DNA from: CAWABB01 sp963701735 | Lineage (GTDB): Bacteria; Bacteroidota; Ignavibacteria; UBA10030; UBA6906 | Assembly: GCA_963701735.1 (NCBI GenBank) | Contig: CAVPBI010000023.1 | Location: 186,001-250,000, forward strand | Direction of reading: 5' to 3' | DNA: 64,000 nt | Program-made: the position numbers and the translations under genes | Notes under the pieces: generated by a model | What the model was told of the DNA's origin: nothing | Seen by the model: only the letters and a program-made list of their open reading frames with translations | The model's database searches: none | In this document: one piece after another, positions 19,276 through 30,345 of the stretch | Numbering within the stretch: the stretch's first letter is position 1 | Layout: each line of letters begins with the position of its first letter

Positions 19276-19305
19276 ACACGTGCGTCACCTAGGTGACGCA
19301 CGTGT
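19276..19305. repeat. 30-bp perfect palindrome, copy 1
   Basis: A self-complementary 30-mer with core GCGTCACCTAGGTGACGC and outer arms ACACGT/ACGTGT, starting ten bases after the ilvC stop. It is followed by ATTATGTAA, the same nine bases that follow copy 2. Compared with copy 2, the two mismatching arm positions change on both sides, so symmetry is kept. It could be a protein-binding site, a DNA cruciform, or an RNA hairpin at the operon end. Confidence 0.85.
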
Positions 19306-19328
19306 ATTATGTAATCCAGAAGTCGAAT

Positions 19329-19358
19329 GCCCCGGCAGATGTCGGGGCTTCTGTTTTT
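19329..19358 (+). terminator. Intrinsic terminator of the ilv-leu operon
   Basis: Stem GCCCCG(GCA)/(TGT)CGGGGC of up to eight pairs with a 4-nt loop, then TTCTGTTTTT. It lies 62 bp after the ilvC stop and between the two palindromes. An outer AGAAG/CTTCT pairing lengthens the stem. Confidence 0.85.
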
Positions 19359-19376
19359 GGCAGGGGCCATAAACGC

Positions 19377-19406
19377 ACATGAGCGTCACCTAGGTGACGC
19401 TCATGT
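19377..19406. repeat. 30-bp perfect palindrome, copy 2
   Basis: Same 18-bp core as copy 1, arms ACATGA/TCATGT, and the same 3' flank ATTATGTAA. The centres of the two copies are 101 bp apart. It lies 35 bp beyond the stop of the convergent ppk2 gene, so it could serve transcripts from either side. Confidence 0.85.
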
Positions 19407-19441
19407 ATTATGTAAAGCAGGCTGGTGCCGGGATCGCGGTT

Positions 19442-20345
19442 CTAGCCTTCGGTGAGCAGCGCCTGCCGGGCCTGCTCCAGGGCTTTCTTGCGCTCAGGCG
19501 AGACCGCCGGCGGCTTGAGCTTCATCTGCCGGATCGTGGTGGTGATGATATCCGCAGCAACCGCCCTGGTCACGAGTTTGTGGTCTGCCGGGAGGATATA
19601 CCACGGCGCCCACTTCGTGCTGGTCGCGGAGATTGCGGCCTCGTACGCACTCATGTACTCCTTCCAGTGCTTCCGTTCGGCAACGTCCGCCTCCGAGAAC
19701 TTCCAGTTCTTCTCCGGATTGTCCAGCCGCTCGAGGAACCTCTTCTTCTGCTCCCCCTTGGAGACATGCAGGAAGAACTTGATGATGACGGTCCCGTTCC
19801 TCACGAGGTGATGCTCGAAGGCGTTGATGTCGTCGTACCGCTTCCGCCAGAACTTCCCGTTCCGCTTCCCGGGCGGGAGACGCTGCCGCTCCAGCAGCTC
19901 CGGGTGCACGCGGACGACCAGGACCTCCTCGTAGTACGACCTGTTGAAGATCCCGATGCGCCCTCGTTCCGGAAGTGACTTTCATGCACCGCCACAGGAA
20001 ATTGTGGTCCAGCTCTTCGTCTGACGGTTTCTTGAAGCTGAAGACCTGGCATCCCTGCGGGTTGACGCCCGACATGACATGCTCGATCAGGCCGTCCTTC
20101 CCGGCGGCATCCATCGCCTGGACAATAATCAGGACGGAGTACTGATCGTTGGCGTACAATAGTTCCTGCGTCTTCGCAAGCTCCTCGATATTCTCCTTGA
20201 GGATCTTCTTCGCGACGTCCTTGAGCTCGTCCTTTCCAAGCTGCTGCATCTCTTTCGTCCCGGTCCAGGCGGGGTCATGGTCCTTCAGCCGGACATCGGT
20301 TCCCGGCTTGACGCGGAACAGAGCGATCGTTTCTTCTTTGATCAT
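19442..20345 (-). CDS. ppk2: Polyphosphate kinase 2, class III-like (frameshifted)
   Basis: Transfers phosphate between polyphosphate and AMP/ADP. Start ATG at 20345 (MIKEETIALFRVKPG). Walker A-like AMDAAGKDG, then HVMSGVNPQGCQVFSFKKPS and LDHNFLWRCMK, and the lid region NRSYYEEVLVVRVHPELL match the class that accepts AMP and ADP. The frame breaks at a TTT on the plus strand (19980-19982): removing one base restores CMKSLPERGRIGIFNRSYYE. The corrected length is 300 aa. It begins 22 bp after the outer-membrane channel gene, so it is probably the last gene of the efflux operon, an unusual partner. Confidence 0.92.
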
Positions 20346-20367
20346 AGAGATGGCTCCCAGCTGTGGA

Positions 20368-21853
20368 TCACTTCTGTTCCGGACGCTCCTGGTCCGGCAG
20401 TTCCTCTTCCACCCGGGTTTCCACGGGATCCTCCGGCAACTCCGCCTTCCACGCCACCCAGTCGGTCCACCCCCCGCCGAACGCACGGTACAGCCCAACA
20501 ACTGTCTGCAGGAGATTGGCCTGGGTTTGCGCATATCCGAGTTCAGTATCGAAGAGCGACCGCTCGGCGTCCAAAACCTCGAGATAGCTCGTAACCCCTT
20601 CGCGGTATCTCATCCGGGAAAGCCGCTCGTACGAGCGAAGGGCTGCAACCTGCATGGCCACCGCATCCCGTTCTTCCTGGGTCCGGCTCCGTGACACCAG
20701 GGCATCCTCCGCGTCCGCAAATGCGTTCTGCACTGCGCGTACATACTCTTCCAGCATCTGGCGCTGAAACGCCTCGGCTGCCGTCACCTGTCCGGAAATC
20801 TCACCCCATCGGAATATCGGCTGGAGGATGCTCCCTCCGATGTTCCAGATCTGGGCATTGGGCGTGAAGAGCTTGGAGAGATCCGAGCTCGCAGTCCCGA
20901 ACACCCCGGTCAGGGAGATCGACGGAAAGTATTGCGCCTTGGCCACACCTATCCGCGCATTGGCAGCACGCAACTGCTCTTCCGCCTGGCGCACGTCGGG
21001 CCTCTGCTCGAGCAGTTCCGAGGGAAGGTTCTCGGGAACCCGGGGCATCTGGAGGCTGTCGATCACGGAGCCCCGCGGTATCGGGCCCGGGTTGCGGCCC
21101 AGGAGAACGCTCAGGGCATTCTCCTGAAACGCAATCGACCGCTCCAGGGCAGGAACACGCGCGCGCGCAGTCCAGTACTGCGATTCGATCTGGGCCATTT
21201 CCAGCTCGGAGACATCCCCCTTCGCGGACCGCTGCTGGAAGAGGTTGAGCGATTTCTCACGGCTGGCCAGCGTCCGGTGCGCAACGTCGAGCTGCTTGTC
21301 CAGTGCGAGCAGCTGAATGTAGGAGTCGACCACCAAGCCCGACAACGCTCACCGTGACCGCCCGCCGGGCCTCTTCCGCTCCGAGAAGGTCGGCCCTGGC
21401 AGCCTCCGTGGCGCGCCGGACTTTCCCCCAGAGGTCGATCTCCCAGGCGGCAGAGACGGTCACGTCGAATTGATTGATCGTCGGACGCGCCTCCTCGCCC
21501 GATGGGGTCAGCCGGATCTGACCCCGCGTCGCGCCGGCGCCGGCATTGATCTTCGGGAAGAAGTCCGACTTCGCAACGCCGTACAGACCCATGTACTGCT
21601 CGACGCGGGCGGCTGCGATCCTGACATCCGCGTTGTTCTGGAGGGTCGTTTCCACCAGCGCAGTCAGGACCGTATCTCCGAACCCCTCCCACCACGACGT
21701 ATCGGCGGCAGTGACCATGGACGAATCAACCATGAAACTGCTGTCGGCATACTGCCAGCCCTGGGGTGCTTCGGTCTCCGGGCGCTGATAGTCCGGGCCG
21801 ACGGAGCATCCTCCGACGAGGACGGCAGCGATCACAATGATCCAGGTCTTCAT
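20368..21853 (-). CDS. Outer-membrane efflux lipoprotein, OprM/NodT family (frameshifted)
   Basis: Trimeric channel of the tripartite pump. MKTWIIVIAAVLVGGCSVGPDY is a lipoprotein signal with the lipobox Cys at about 16, followed by the two repeated OEP domains; typical segments are AAWEIDLWGKVRRATEAARA, ELLEQRPDVRQAEEQLRAAN and YFPSISLTGVFG. The frame breaks near 21330-21340: removing one G restores SVVGLVVDSYIQLLALDKQLD. The corrected length is 494 aa. Its ATG overlaps the stop of the RND pump gene. Confidence 0.92.
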
Positions 21854-24800
21854 CAGTGGTGCCCTCCTCCCGTTGGTGCGGAGTGAGGTGCGGGCGTCGC
21901 CTTCGACGCTTTCTTTCCACCCATGTATTTCTCCACCATGACATACAGCATCGGAACGAAGAAGATCGCGAGAGACGTGGCGACCAGCAGACCTGAGAAC
22001 ACGGCGAGGCCCATCACTTTTCTCGACTCCGCTCCCGCCCCTGCTGCGCGAACCAGGGGGACCACACCGAGGATGAAGGCGAAGGAGGTCATGAGGATCG
22101 GGCGCAGTCTCAGTTTCGCCGCTTCCATCGCGGCGTCGACAGGATCAACCCCCTGCTCCCGCTTCATCTTCGCGAACTCCACGATCAGGATGGCGTTCTT
22201 GGCCGAGAGCCCGATGAGCGTCACGAACCCGATCTGGGCGAACACATTGTTGACGTAGCTGTCGCTGAAGAACCGGCCAAGGAAGAGGCCGAGCATCGCC
22301 CCGAAGACCGCGAACGGGATGCCAAGGAGCACGCTTGTCGGAAGCGACCAACTTTCATACTGAGCGGCCAGGATCAGGAAGACCAGAACGAGCGCGAACA
22401 CGAATACGATCGCCCCCTGCCCGGCGGACTTGACTTCCTGGTACGACATGTTGGACCAGTCGTACGACCATCCCGCGGGGAGCGTCTCTGCGGCAACCTC
22501 CTTCAAGGCCTCCAGCGCCTGGGCGGAGCTGTACCCCTGAGCCGGCGTGCCTGTGATTTCCGCCGATCGCGCAAGGTTGAACCGGTTCGTGTAGTCGGGT
22601 CCGACGACCGGACTCGTCGACACCAGCGAGTTCAGCGGCACCATGGATCCAGAGGAATTCCTGACATAGAATTGTCCCAGATCCCAGGTTTCGTCGCGGT
22701 ATTCCCCCTCCGCCGAGAGGTAGACCTTGTAGACCCGGCCGAAGCGGTTGAAGTCGTTGATGTAGTTGGCTCCGAGGAGCGATCCGAGCGTGGTGTTCAG
22801 GTCGGCCAGCGAGACGCCCTGCTTGAGCGCCTTGTCCCGATCGATGTTTGCGAACACCTGGGGGACGCTTGCCCTGTACACCGAGGCGACTCTCCCGATC
22901 TCGGGGCGCTTCCGCGCCGCGGCAACGAATCGCTCCGTCTGGACGGCAAGTTCCTGGGGGGTGTTTCCGCTCCGGTCCTGGAGCATAAACGTGAACCCGG
23001 CCCCGGTCCCGAGACCAGGGATGGCAGGAGGTCCGAAGGCGGCCACGACCGCCTCAGGGATTTCCGCGGCGAACCGCTGATTCAGACTCCTCACGACCGC
23101 GAATGCGTGCTCGCCTGCGTCGGTACGTTCCTCCCACGACTTCATTGACACAAAGAAGAAGCCGACATTCGGGGTGGCGACACCGCTGAGGAGGCTGTAC
23201 CCGGCGATCGTGACCGCATCCTCGATACCGGGTGTGCTTCCGAGGATCGATTCGACCTTCCGGCACACCTCGTCCGTACGCTGGAGCGAGCTCGCGTCGG
23301 GCAGCATCACGTTCACAAGGAAGTACCCGTTGTCTTCTTCCGGGACGAAACCGCCAGGCACGCTCCCGAACAACAGGACCGTCACCACGAGGACCACGCC
23401 GATCATCGCGAGGCTTCTGAACATCTTCCGGATGACGATACTGGTCAGGCTGAGGTACCCGCCCGTGAACTTATCGAAGACCTTGTTGAACCAGCGGTAG
23501 AACGGCTCCAGGAGCGATTTCTTCCCGCCTTTGGGCTTGAGCAGCAATGCCGCCAGGGCGGGGCTGAGTGTCAGCGCGTTCATCGCCGAGAACAGCACCG
23601 AGATCGCGATGGTCATCGCGAACTGCTGATAGAGCCTCCCCGTAATGCCGCCCAGAAACGCGACCGGGACGAACACGGCCGCCAGTATCAGCGCGATGGC
23701 CACGACGGGCCCCGACACTTCCTCCATCGCCTTCAGGGTCGCGTCCTTCGGCGAGAGCCCCTGCTCGATGTGGTGCATGACCGCTTCGACAACCACGATG
23801 GCGTCGTCCACCACGATACCGATCGCGAGCACCATCCCCAGAAGCGAGAGCGTGTTGATCGTGAAACCGAGCAGGGGGAAGATGATGAAGGTCGCGACCA
23901 GCGAGACGGGGACTGTCACAAGAGGAATCAGCGTCGCGCGCCAGTTCTGGAGGAACAAGAACACAACCAGAATGACCAGCAGGATCGCTTCAAACAACGT
24001 GCTGATGATTTCGCTGATACCCTCTTCGATTGCAAGGGTCGTGTCGAGCGAAATCTTGTAGACGACGTCCGGCGGGAAGTTCGCGGCCAGCGCCTCCATC
24101 TGCTTCTTGACTGTTGTCGCAACCTCGATCGCGTTCGAGCCTGGCAGCTGGTACAGGGCGATGACGGCGGCGGGCTTTCCGTTGTTCCGGCCGATCTGAT
24201 TGTACAGCAGCGTCCCCAGCTCGATGCGTGCCACATCGCGGAGGCGGACCTGGGATCCATCAGAGTTCGTCCTGACGACAATGCGACCGAATTCCTCCTC
24301 GTTGAGGAGCCGGCCCTGCGTCCGCACAGTGTATGTGAAGTCCGTGCCCGGGGGAGCGGGCGGGCCGCCAATCTGTCCTGCCGGCGCCACGACGTTCTGG
24401 TCCTGAACGGCTTTGACGAGATCCGGAACGGTCAGCCCCAGTTTCGCGAGCACGTCGGGCTTGACCCAGATGCGCATCGCATAGTCGCTGCCGCCGAAGA
24501 GCGTAATGTCGCCGACACCGCGCGTCCTTTTGAGCTGGTCGTTGATGTTGATGGCCGCGTAGTTGCTCAGGAAGTTGTTGTCGTAGGTCCCCTTAGGCGA
24601 CGTGAGCGTCACCACCATCAGCGGAAACGCGAGCGATTTCTTGACGTTCACGCCGTAGGTCTTCACCGAGGCCGGCAGGGATGCCGGTCGCCTGGGAAAC
24701 GCGGTTCTGGGCGAGGACGTTGGACATGTCCAGGTCCGAACCGACCTCAAACGATACCTGGAGCGTCATTGTGCCGTCGCCCCCGTTGATCGACTTCATG

Positions 24801-25030
24801 TAGATCATGTTCTCGACGCCGTTGACCTGTTGCTCGATCGGCGTGGCAACAGACTGCTCGACGTCGACAGCGGAAGCGCCGACATAGGTCGTCGTCACGT
24901 TGATCATCGGCGGGACGATTTCGGGGAACTGGGCGATCGGCAGGCCTTGCATGACCACGAACCCGACAAGGACCAGCACGATCGACATCACCATGGCCAC
25001 AATCGGCCGGTTGACAAAGAAGCGAGCCAT
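21853..25030 (-). CDS. RND multidrug efflux transporter, HAE1/AcrB family (frameshifted)
   Basis: Proton-driven inner-membrane pump. MARFFVNRPIVAMVMSIVLV is the classical first TM helix. GIVVDDAIVVVEAV in TM4 holds the proton-relay Asp pair, and GFVPEEDNGYFLVNVMLPDA starts the second half. The frame breaks near 24678-24680, in the first porter subdomain: dropping one base of the GGG gives QATGILPASVKTYGVNVKKS. The corrected length is 1058 aa against about 1050 for AcrB. Drug range is not predictable. The gene is 3 bp downstream of the membrane fusion protein gene. Confidence 0.94.
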
Positions 25031-25033
25031 AGC

Positions 25034-26219
25034 TCAGCGCCCTCCGGCCGGCGCAGGCGCCGGAACCAGTGAGTCGGCGGGGATCATGACCGGATCGACA
25101 ATCATGTCCGGTCGGACGCGCTGAATCCCTTCGACGATGACCTTCTCACCCTCCGAGACGCCTTCGAACACCACCCTGAACCCGCCGACCACGGGACCGG
25201 CGTTGAGCCTCCTGAACTCCGCTTTGTTCTCTGGACCGACCACATAGACCGTGGGCTGCCCTTGAATTTCCATGATCGCCCGGGCCGGGACCACGACCAC
25301 ATCATTCATCTGGTCAAAGATGGCCCGGACACGCGCAAACTGCCCGGGACGAAGCACCTTCCCGGTGTTCTTGAATGCCGCCTCGAGCCGGAGCGTGCCT
25401 GTCGCGGGATCAACGTTGCGCTCGATGTACAGCGCCCTCCCCTTGTTCGGAAAAACAGACCCGTCGGCGAGGATCAGTTCGAAGTCTGTGCCGGGCTCTT
25501 TGATGCCGGCCGCCTGCCGCTCCTTGTACCGGCGGAAAAAGTCCAGATATTCCTGCTCGGAGATCGAGAACTTGACCCGGATGGTGTCGACCCTGGAGAT
25601 CGTATTCAGGATGATGACGTTTGGTGCCCGACCGACGAAGTCGCCGATGCGGGCCGAAGAGATCCCGATCAAGCCCGAGATCGGCGCGCGCACGGTGGCG
25701 TATCCGAGATTGATCTGCGCGACGTTCAACTCCGCCTGTGCCGCATCCAGCTCGCTCTGCCGGGCCCCGTAATCCGCCTCCGCACGCTCGAGATCCCGCT
25801 TGCTGACCGCACCGGCCTCCGCAAGCGGGCGGTAGCGGTCGACGTCCGACTTGGCGCGAACCAGCTGGGTCCTCACCTGCGCCACCCTCGCCTTTCCTTC
25901 AGCAACCGCCTGCAGCAGCTCGCTCTGATCGATCGTATACAGAAGGGCCCCCTCCTCCACTTCCGTGCCTTCGCGGAAATGAATCCCCTGGAGCCAGCCG
26001 GCAACTCTCGCCCGGAGCTCGATGTCTACGATCCCATACGTCTGGCCGACCCATTCCCGGTATACCGGAAGGTCCTTCTTGACGGCTTCAGCAACTCTGA
26101 CCTGGAGAGGGGGTGGCGGCGGTGCCTCCTGCTTGGAACAGCCTGGCATGATGAATGAGCGAGCAAGTCAGGACGGCGGCAAAGACCGCGACGCGGGGTG
26201 TGCGGACGGGTAGGTACAC
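25034..26219 (-). CDS. RND membrane fusion lipoprotein, AcrA family (frameshifted at the signal peptide)
   Basis: Periplasmic adaptor linking pump and channel. The body from MPGCSKQEAPPPPPLQVRVA has the lipoyl halves (GWLQGIHFREGTEVEEGALL and the later LGYATVRAPISGLIG), a coiled-coil hairpin about 90-150 and beta-barrel sequence. The ORF from 26149 lacks a signal peptide. Upstream, in the frame shifted by one base, GTG 26219 preceded by AGGAGG encodes MYLPVRTPRVAVFAAVLTCS, a perfect signal sequence that would run into the MPGC lipobox. The shift lies within about 26149-26160. The corrected length is 394 aa. First gene of the pump operon. Confidence 0.9.
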
Positions 26220-26536
26220 GAGACAACCTCCTCTTGAAGGCAGTACCTGTAGGAAAGGATAGCAGCGAGTGTAATGCCCGGACCGGACCGAAAGGGGCCT
26301 GGGGAGTGAGGACCGCCTCCGATGGCCGGTCTGACTGTGGCACGCGGAATATACTTACATTCACTTTCCATTTCAACAGCCTGGACCCCACGATATGGGC
26401 CTTACACGGTAGCTGCTTCGCACGTTTGATTTCGGGTTTGCACGGCCGGTTGCTTCTTCACGCACCAGATTGTAAGATGTGCCATGGTTCGATTGTCCGA
26501 CTCATTCTGCCGCTCTTTCATTCTTCCGTTCCCCCC
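26220..26536. other. Divergent intergenic region between pump operon and GH97 gene
   Basis: 317 bp. It holds the Shine-Dalgarno AGGAGG of the pump operon at its left edge and a good plus-strand promoter for the GH97 gene (26450-26478). No clear minus-strand promoter, small ORF or regulator site was recognised. Confidence 0.5.
26450..26478 (+). promoter_or_regulatory. Predicted promoter of the GH97 gene
   Basis: TTGCTT (26450-26455), 17-bp spacer, TAAGAT (26473-26478). The start would be near 26485, about 50 nt before the ATG at 26537. Confidence 0.5.
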
Positions 26537-28939
26537 ATGGATACACATGCCCAGGCGCGCATTCTCGCCCTCGCCTTCTTCCTCGGTCTGCAGGCAGCCC
26601 CGTCAGCATCGGAAGTCATGCAGGCCCGCGGGACTGCATCCGTCTCTTCTCCTGATGGCAGACTGCAGGTCACGGTGTACGTGGCTCCGGCGCTCTCCTA
26701 TGCCGTCAGGTACGCAGGAGAAGACTTGATTCTGACCTCTCCCCTGGGTCTCGAGTTCGCAGATCAGCCTCCGCTAGGTCCGAACCTGGTGATCCGCCAG
26801 AAGGAGACGATGGGAATCGAGGACAACTATGCTCCGGAGTGGGGGCCTCAGAAGAAGGTCGACGACCGGGGGAATGAGCTGACGGTGACACTCGCAGAAT
26901 CCTCGGCGCCGGGGCGATCCTTTCGCCTCATCGTGAGGGCGTACAACAACGGGGTCGCATTTCGATACGTGCTGCCCCGTCAGGCGGCGCTGGAATCATT
27001 CACCATCACGAGAGAGCTGACCGGTTTTCGTCCTGACGGCGACCCGCGCTGCTGGGCTGCAGACTTTGAGAGCTTTCACTCGCATCAGGAAGCTCCGTAC
27101 CCCTCCAGGAAATGGGAGGAGATGGTCGCGGGCCCGACGTGGGGCGTCCCTGTGGTCATGCAATTCGACGACTCTGTCTTCGCGGCGATCACAGAAGCGC
27201 ATCTGCAGAACTGGGCCGGGATGTATCTTGGCATCGACCGGTCACGCCTCGGCCGGCTCATCTACTCGAGCCCTCCTCTCGGCGCCGGCGATCCGTCAAT
27301 TCCGATCGACGTCAGCGTGGAAGGCATGGCAACGCTCCATCTTCTGACCGAGCCGGTCTCCACCCTCCGGTGTGAGAACACGCTCTGGGCGGAGCGCACG
27401 GCTCCAGTGGAAGAGCGGGTCACCAACCCACCTGAGCGAGCTGAAGCCACAGTCGTTCATCCAGCCGGTCGAGAAGAACAGGCGCACCGACAAAGCCCGG
27501 CTGCGCCTCGGCGAGAAAAGCTTCGAACGCGGGCTGGCCACGGTCGCGCGAAACCTGGTCGGGTTCAGGCTCGACAAGAAATACGTGCGCTTCCAGGCCG
27601 AGATCGGCGTCGACACCGGACAGAGCGGAACGCACCGGGCCCGGTTCGAAGTGTACGCCTCGTCGGCCGTGGACTCGGGATTCCAGGGACTTGTGGCAAC
27701 GCTCTCTCCCCTCCCGGGCACGGACGGAAAGGATCTGGTCCGGGCGATCCACCCCACACCAGAGCCCGTGGCGCGTGATTCTCGTCGGGAAGACTCCGGG
27801 GAGCCTGATCGAGTCCACGCTCATCGAGTCGCTCAACCCTCCCCCCGCGTTCGAGGACCGCTCGTGGATACGACCCGGCATCGTCATGTGGGATCACTGG
27901 TGGAGCGGCGACACGACAGATGGACATGGAGACGATCAAGTTCAGTTCATCGCTTTCGCAGGCGAGAACCGTCTCCCCTATCATCTCATCGACGCGGGCT
28001 GGTACGGCGATTTCGACCGCCCTGCGGCCGATGTCACGTCGGTGATTCCGGAGCTGGACATGGCCGGGATCCGGCGATTCGCCGCAGAGGAGAACGTGAG
28101 GCTGTGGCTCTGGGTGCACTGGTCCGACCTCGACAGGAAGCTCGAAGAGGCGTTCGCGCTGTACGAATCGTGGGGAATCGCCGGTGTGAAAGTGGATTAC
28201 ATGCAGCGGGACGATCAGGAGATGGTGCAGTGGTACGAACGCGCGGTCAGGACGGCCGCCGATCACCGGCTCATGGTCGATTTCCACGGCGCCTACAAAG
28301 GGCACCGGCGAGCAACGCACGTGGCCCAACCTGATGACGAGAGAAGGAGTGCTGGGGAACGAGTGGAACAAATGGTCCAGGGAGGCCACGCCCGAACACA
28401 ACGTGACGATCCCGTTCACGCGCATGCTCACAGGTCCGATGGACTACACCCCGCTCGGGTTCCTGAACAGGACCCAGAAGGACTTCGTCCCGACGTCTCC
28501 CACCCAGGTCCAGACCACGCGCGCCCACCAGCTCGCGATGCTGATCGTCTATGAAACTCCGATCATCTGCATCTGCGACCTGCCGGAGCATTACAGGGGG
28601 CAGCCAGGATTCGACTTCGTCCCCCGGTTACCGGCGACCTGGGACGAGAGCAGGGTCATCAGCGGGGAGATCGGCGACCATATCGCCATTGCGAGGAGGT
28701 CCGGACGCTCGTGGTACGTCGGCGTGATGAACGGAGCGGAGAAGAGAACGGTGAAGGTCCCGCTGGATTTCCTCGGCGGCGGGACCTACGCGATGACACT
28801 GATCGCCGACGCCCCGGACGCGGCAGCGAACCCCGAGCGCGTGGCGGAGTCGACGGAAGAGGTCCATTCGGACGAGAGCTACAGGTTTACCCTCGCGCCC
28901 GGCGGCGGGGCCGTCGCGCGGTTCGATCCTTCGCCCTAG
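26537..28939 (+). CDS. GH97 glycoside hydrolase with inserted NPCBM-like domain (three frameshifts)
   Basis: Secreted alpha-glucosidase/alpha-galactosidase-type enzyme (SusB family). MDTHAQARILALAFFLGLQ is a signal peptide. The N-terminal beta-sandwich (SPDGRLQVTVYVAPALSYAV, AYNNGVAFRYVLP) is followed at about 27425-27740 by SELKPQSFIQPVEKNRR, SFERGLATVARNLVGFRLD and YVRFQAEIGVD, an NPCBM pattern. Then comes the GH97 barrel (PWRVILVGKTPGSLIESTLI, WIRPGIVMWDHWWSGD, GVKVDYMQRDD, HLIDAGWYGDF) and C-terminal sandwich. Shifts lie at about 27420-27430, 27750-27760 and 28297-28299 (AAA for AA, restoring GAYKGTGEQRTWPNLMTREG). Removing three bases gives 799 aa. The stop overlaps the convergent argH stop by 3 bp. 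Confidence 0.87.
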
Positions 28940-30345
28940 ACACCGGTCGTCCCGAGGGTCCGCTCCCAGCGCCGGATCTCCCGGTCCACTTCGGCGGGAT
29001 GGGTCGAGCCTTCCGAGCGTTTCGCCCGGACAGACGCCAGCGGGTGGAGCAGTTCCAGCGCGTCTTTCCCGAACAGCGGGCTGTGCGACCTGTATTCCTT
29101 CAACGAGAGCTCCTTCAGCCCCAGACCTTTTCCGGCGCACGTGCGCACGATCTCTCCCACCACGGCATGCGCTTTCCGGAAGGGCAGCCCTTTGCGCGCG
29201 AGGTAGTCGGCCAGATCGGTGGCGAGCATGGCGTCCTGCTTCATCTCGTGAGCGAAGCGCTCCGGCCGGAATCGCGTCGAGCCCAGCATCGCCGCCGCGA
29301 CCGTGAGCGATTCCTCCACCGTCCTCGCGGAATCGATGAGCGGCTCCTTGTCCTCCTGCATATCCCTGTTGTACGCAAGCGGAAGGCCCTTCATGACCGT
29401 CAGGAGTGCGACGAGGTTTCCGTAGACCCGTCCGCTCTTCCCGCGTATCAACTCGGCGATGTCCGGGTTCCGCTTCTGAGGCATGATGCTGCTTCCCGTG
29501 GCGAACTCCTCGCCGATCACGGCAAACGCCCACTCGCTCGAGGACCAGACGACGAGCTCTTCGCCCAGGCGGCTGAGGTGCATCATCGCGATGGCGCAGG
29601 CAGCAAGAAATTCGATCTGCACATCCCGATCGCTCACCGCGTCGATGGAATTTGTCACGATGCCGCCGAACCCGAGCGACCGCGCAACGCCGCGCCGGTC
29701 GACGGGAAATGTTGTGCCGGAGAGCGCGCCCGCGCCGAGCGGAGAGCGGTCGACCCGCGACAGGCAATCCTGAAACCGTTCCGCGTCGCGTTGCAGCATC
29801 GCGACGTAGGCCAGCAGGTGATGGGCGAAGAGGATCGGCTGAGCCCGTTGGAGATGAGTATAGCCGGGGACGAGCGAACGGCGGTGGCGCCTGGCCTGTC
29901 TCAGGAATGCCCGCTGGAGCCTCCGGATCGCCGTCCGGATGCCCGCGATGCGTCGCTTGAGGAAGAGCCGCTCGTCGAGCGCGACCTGATCGTTCCGGCT
30001 CCGCGCCGTGTGGAGCATGCCGGCGGCTTCCCCGATGCGGCTCGCAAGAAGTGCTTCCACGGCCATGTGGACGTCGTCCACAGCCAATCTGTTCCCCCCG
30101 GGCGCAGACAGCGACAGAGGGAGGCCGCCAGAGGCCTCCACGTCACGGGCGATCCTCTTCAACCCCGCCGCGATGCGCTTCGCGGCACGGGCGGGGATGA
30201 TTCCTTTCCTCGCGAGCATAGCGGCATGCGCGATCGAACCCTCAAGGTCCTCACGGATCAGCTGGCGGTCGACCGGCAATGACGACGAGAACGCCAGCGC
30301 CCCCGGGTCAATCGGTTTCCGGAACCGCCCGCGTTCGCGGCTCAT
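28936..30345 (-). CDS. argH: Argininosuccinate lyase
   Basis: Splits argininosuccinate into arginine and fumarate. 469 aa of the fumarase/aspartase superfamily, with HTARSRNDQVALDERLFLK, GYTHLQRAQPILFAHHLLAY and the signature loop GSSIMPQKRNPD carrying the catalytic Ser. Complete. The ATG overlaps the argG stop by 4 bp; last gene of the arg operon. Confidence 0.96.
   Translation of the reverse strand: MSRERGRFRKPIDPGALAFSSSLPVDRQLIREDLEGSIAHAAMLARKGIIPARAAKRIAAGLKRIARDVEASGGLPLSLSAPGGNRLAVDDVHMAVEALLASRIGEAAGMLHTARSRNDQVALDERLFLKRRIAGIRTAIRRLQRAFLRQARRHRRSLVPGYTHLQRAQPILFAHHLLAYVAMLQRDAERFQDCLSRVDRSPLGAGALSGTTFPVDRRGVARSLGFGGIVTNSIDAVSDRDVQIEFLAACAIAMMHLSRLGEELVVWSSSEWAFAVIGEEFATGSSIMPQKRNPDIAELIRGKSGRVYGNLVALLTVMKGLPLAYNRDMQEDKEPLIDSARTVEESLTVAAAMLGSTRFRPERFAHEMKQDAMLATDLADYLARKGLPFRKAHAVVGEIVRTCAGKGLGLKELSLKEYRSHSPLFGKDALELLHPLASVRAKRSEGSTHPAEVDREIRRWERTLGTTGV

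Noticed and set aside
19267..19441. Insertion-sequence ends or a site-specific attachment site at the palindromes
   Set aside because: No transposase or integrase, no target duplication and no broken gene nearby; the palindromes flank an ordinary terminator between intact operons.
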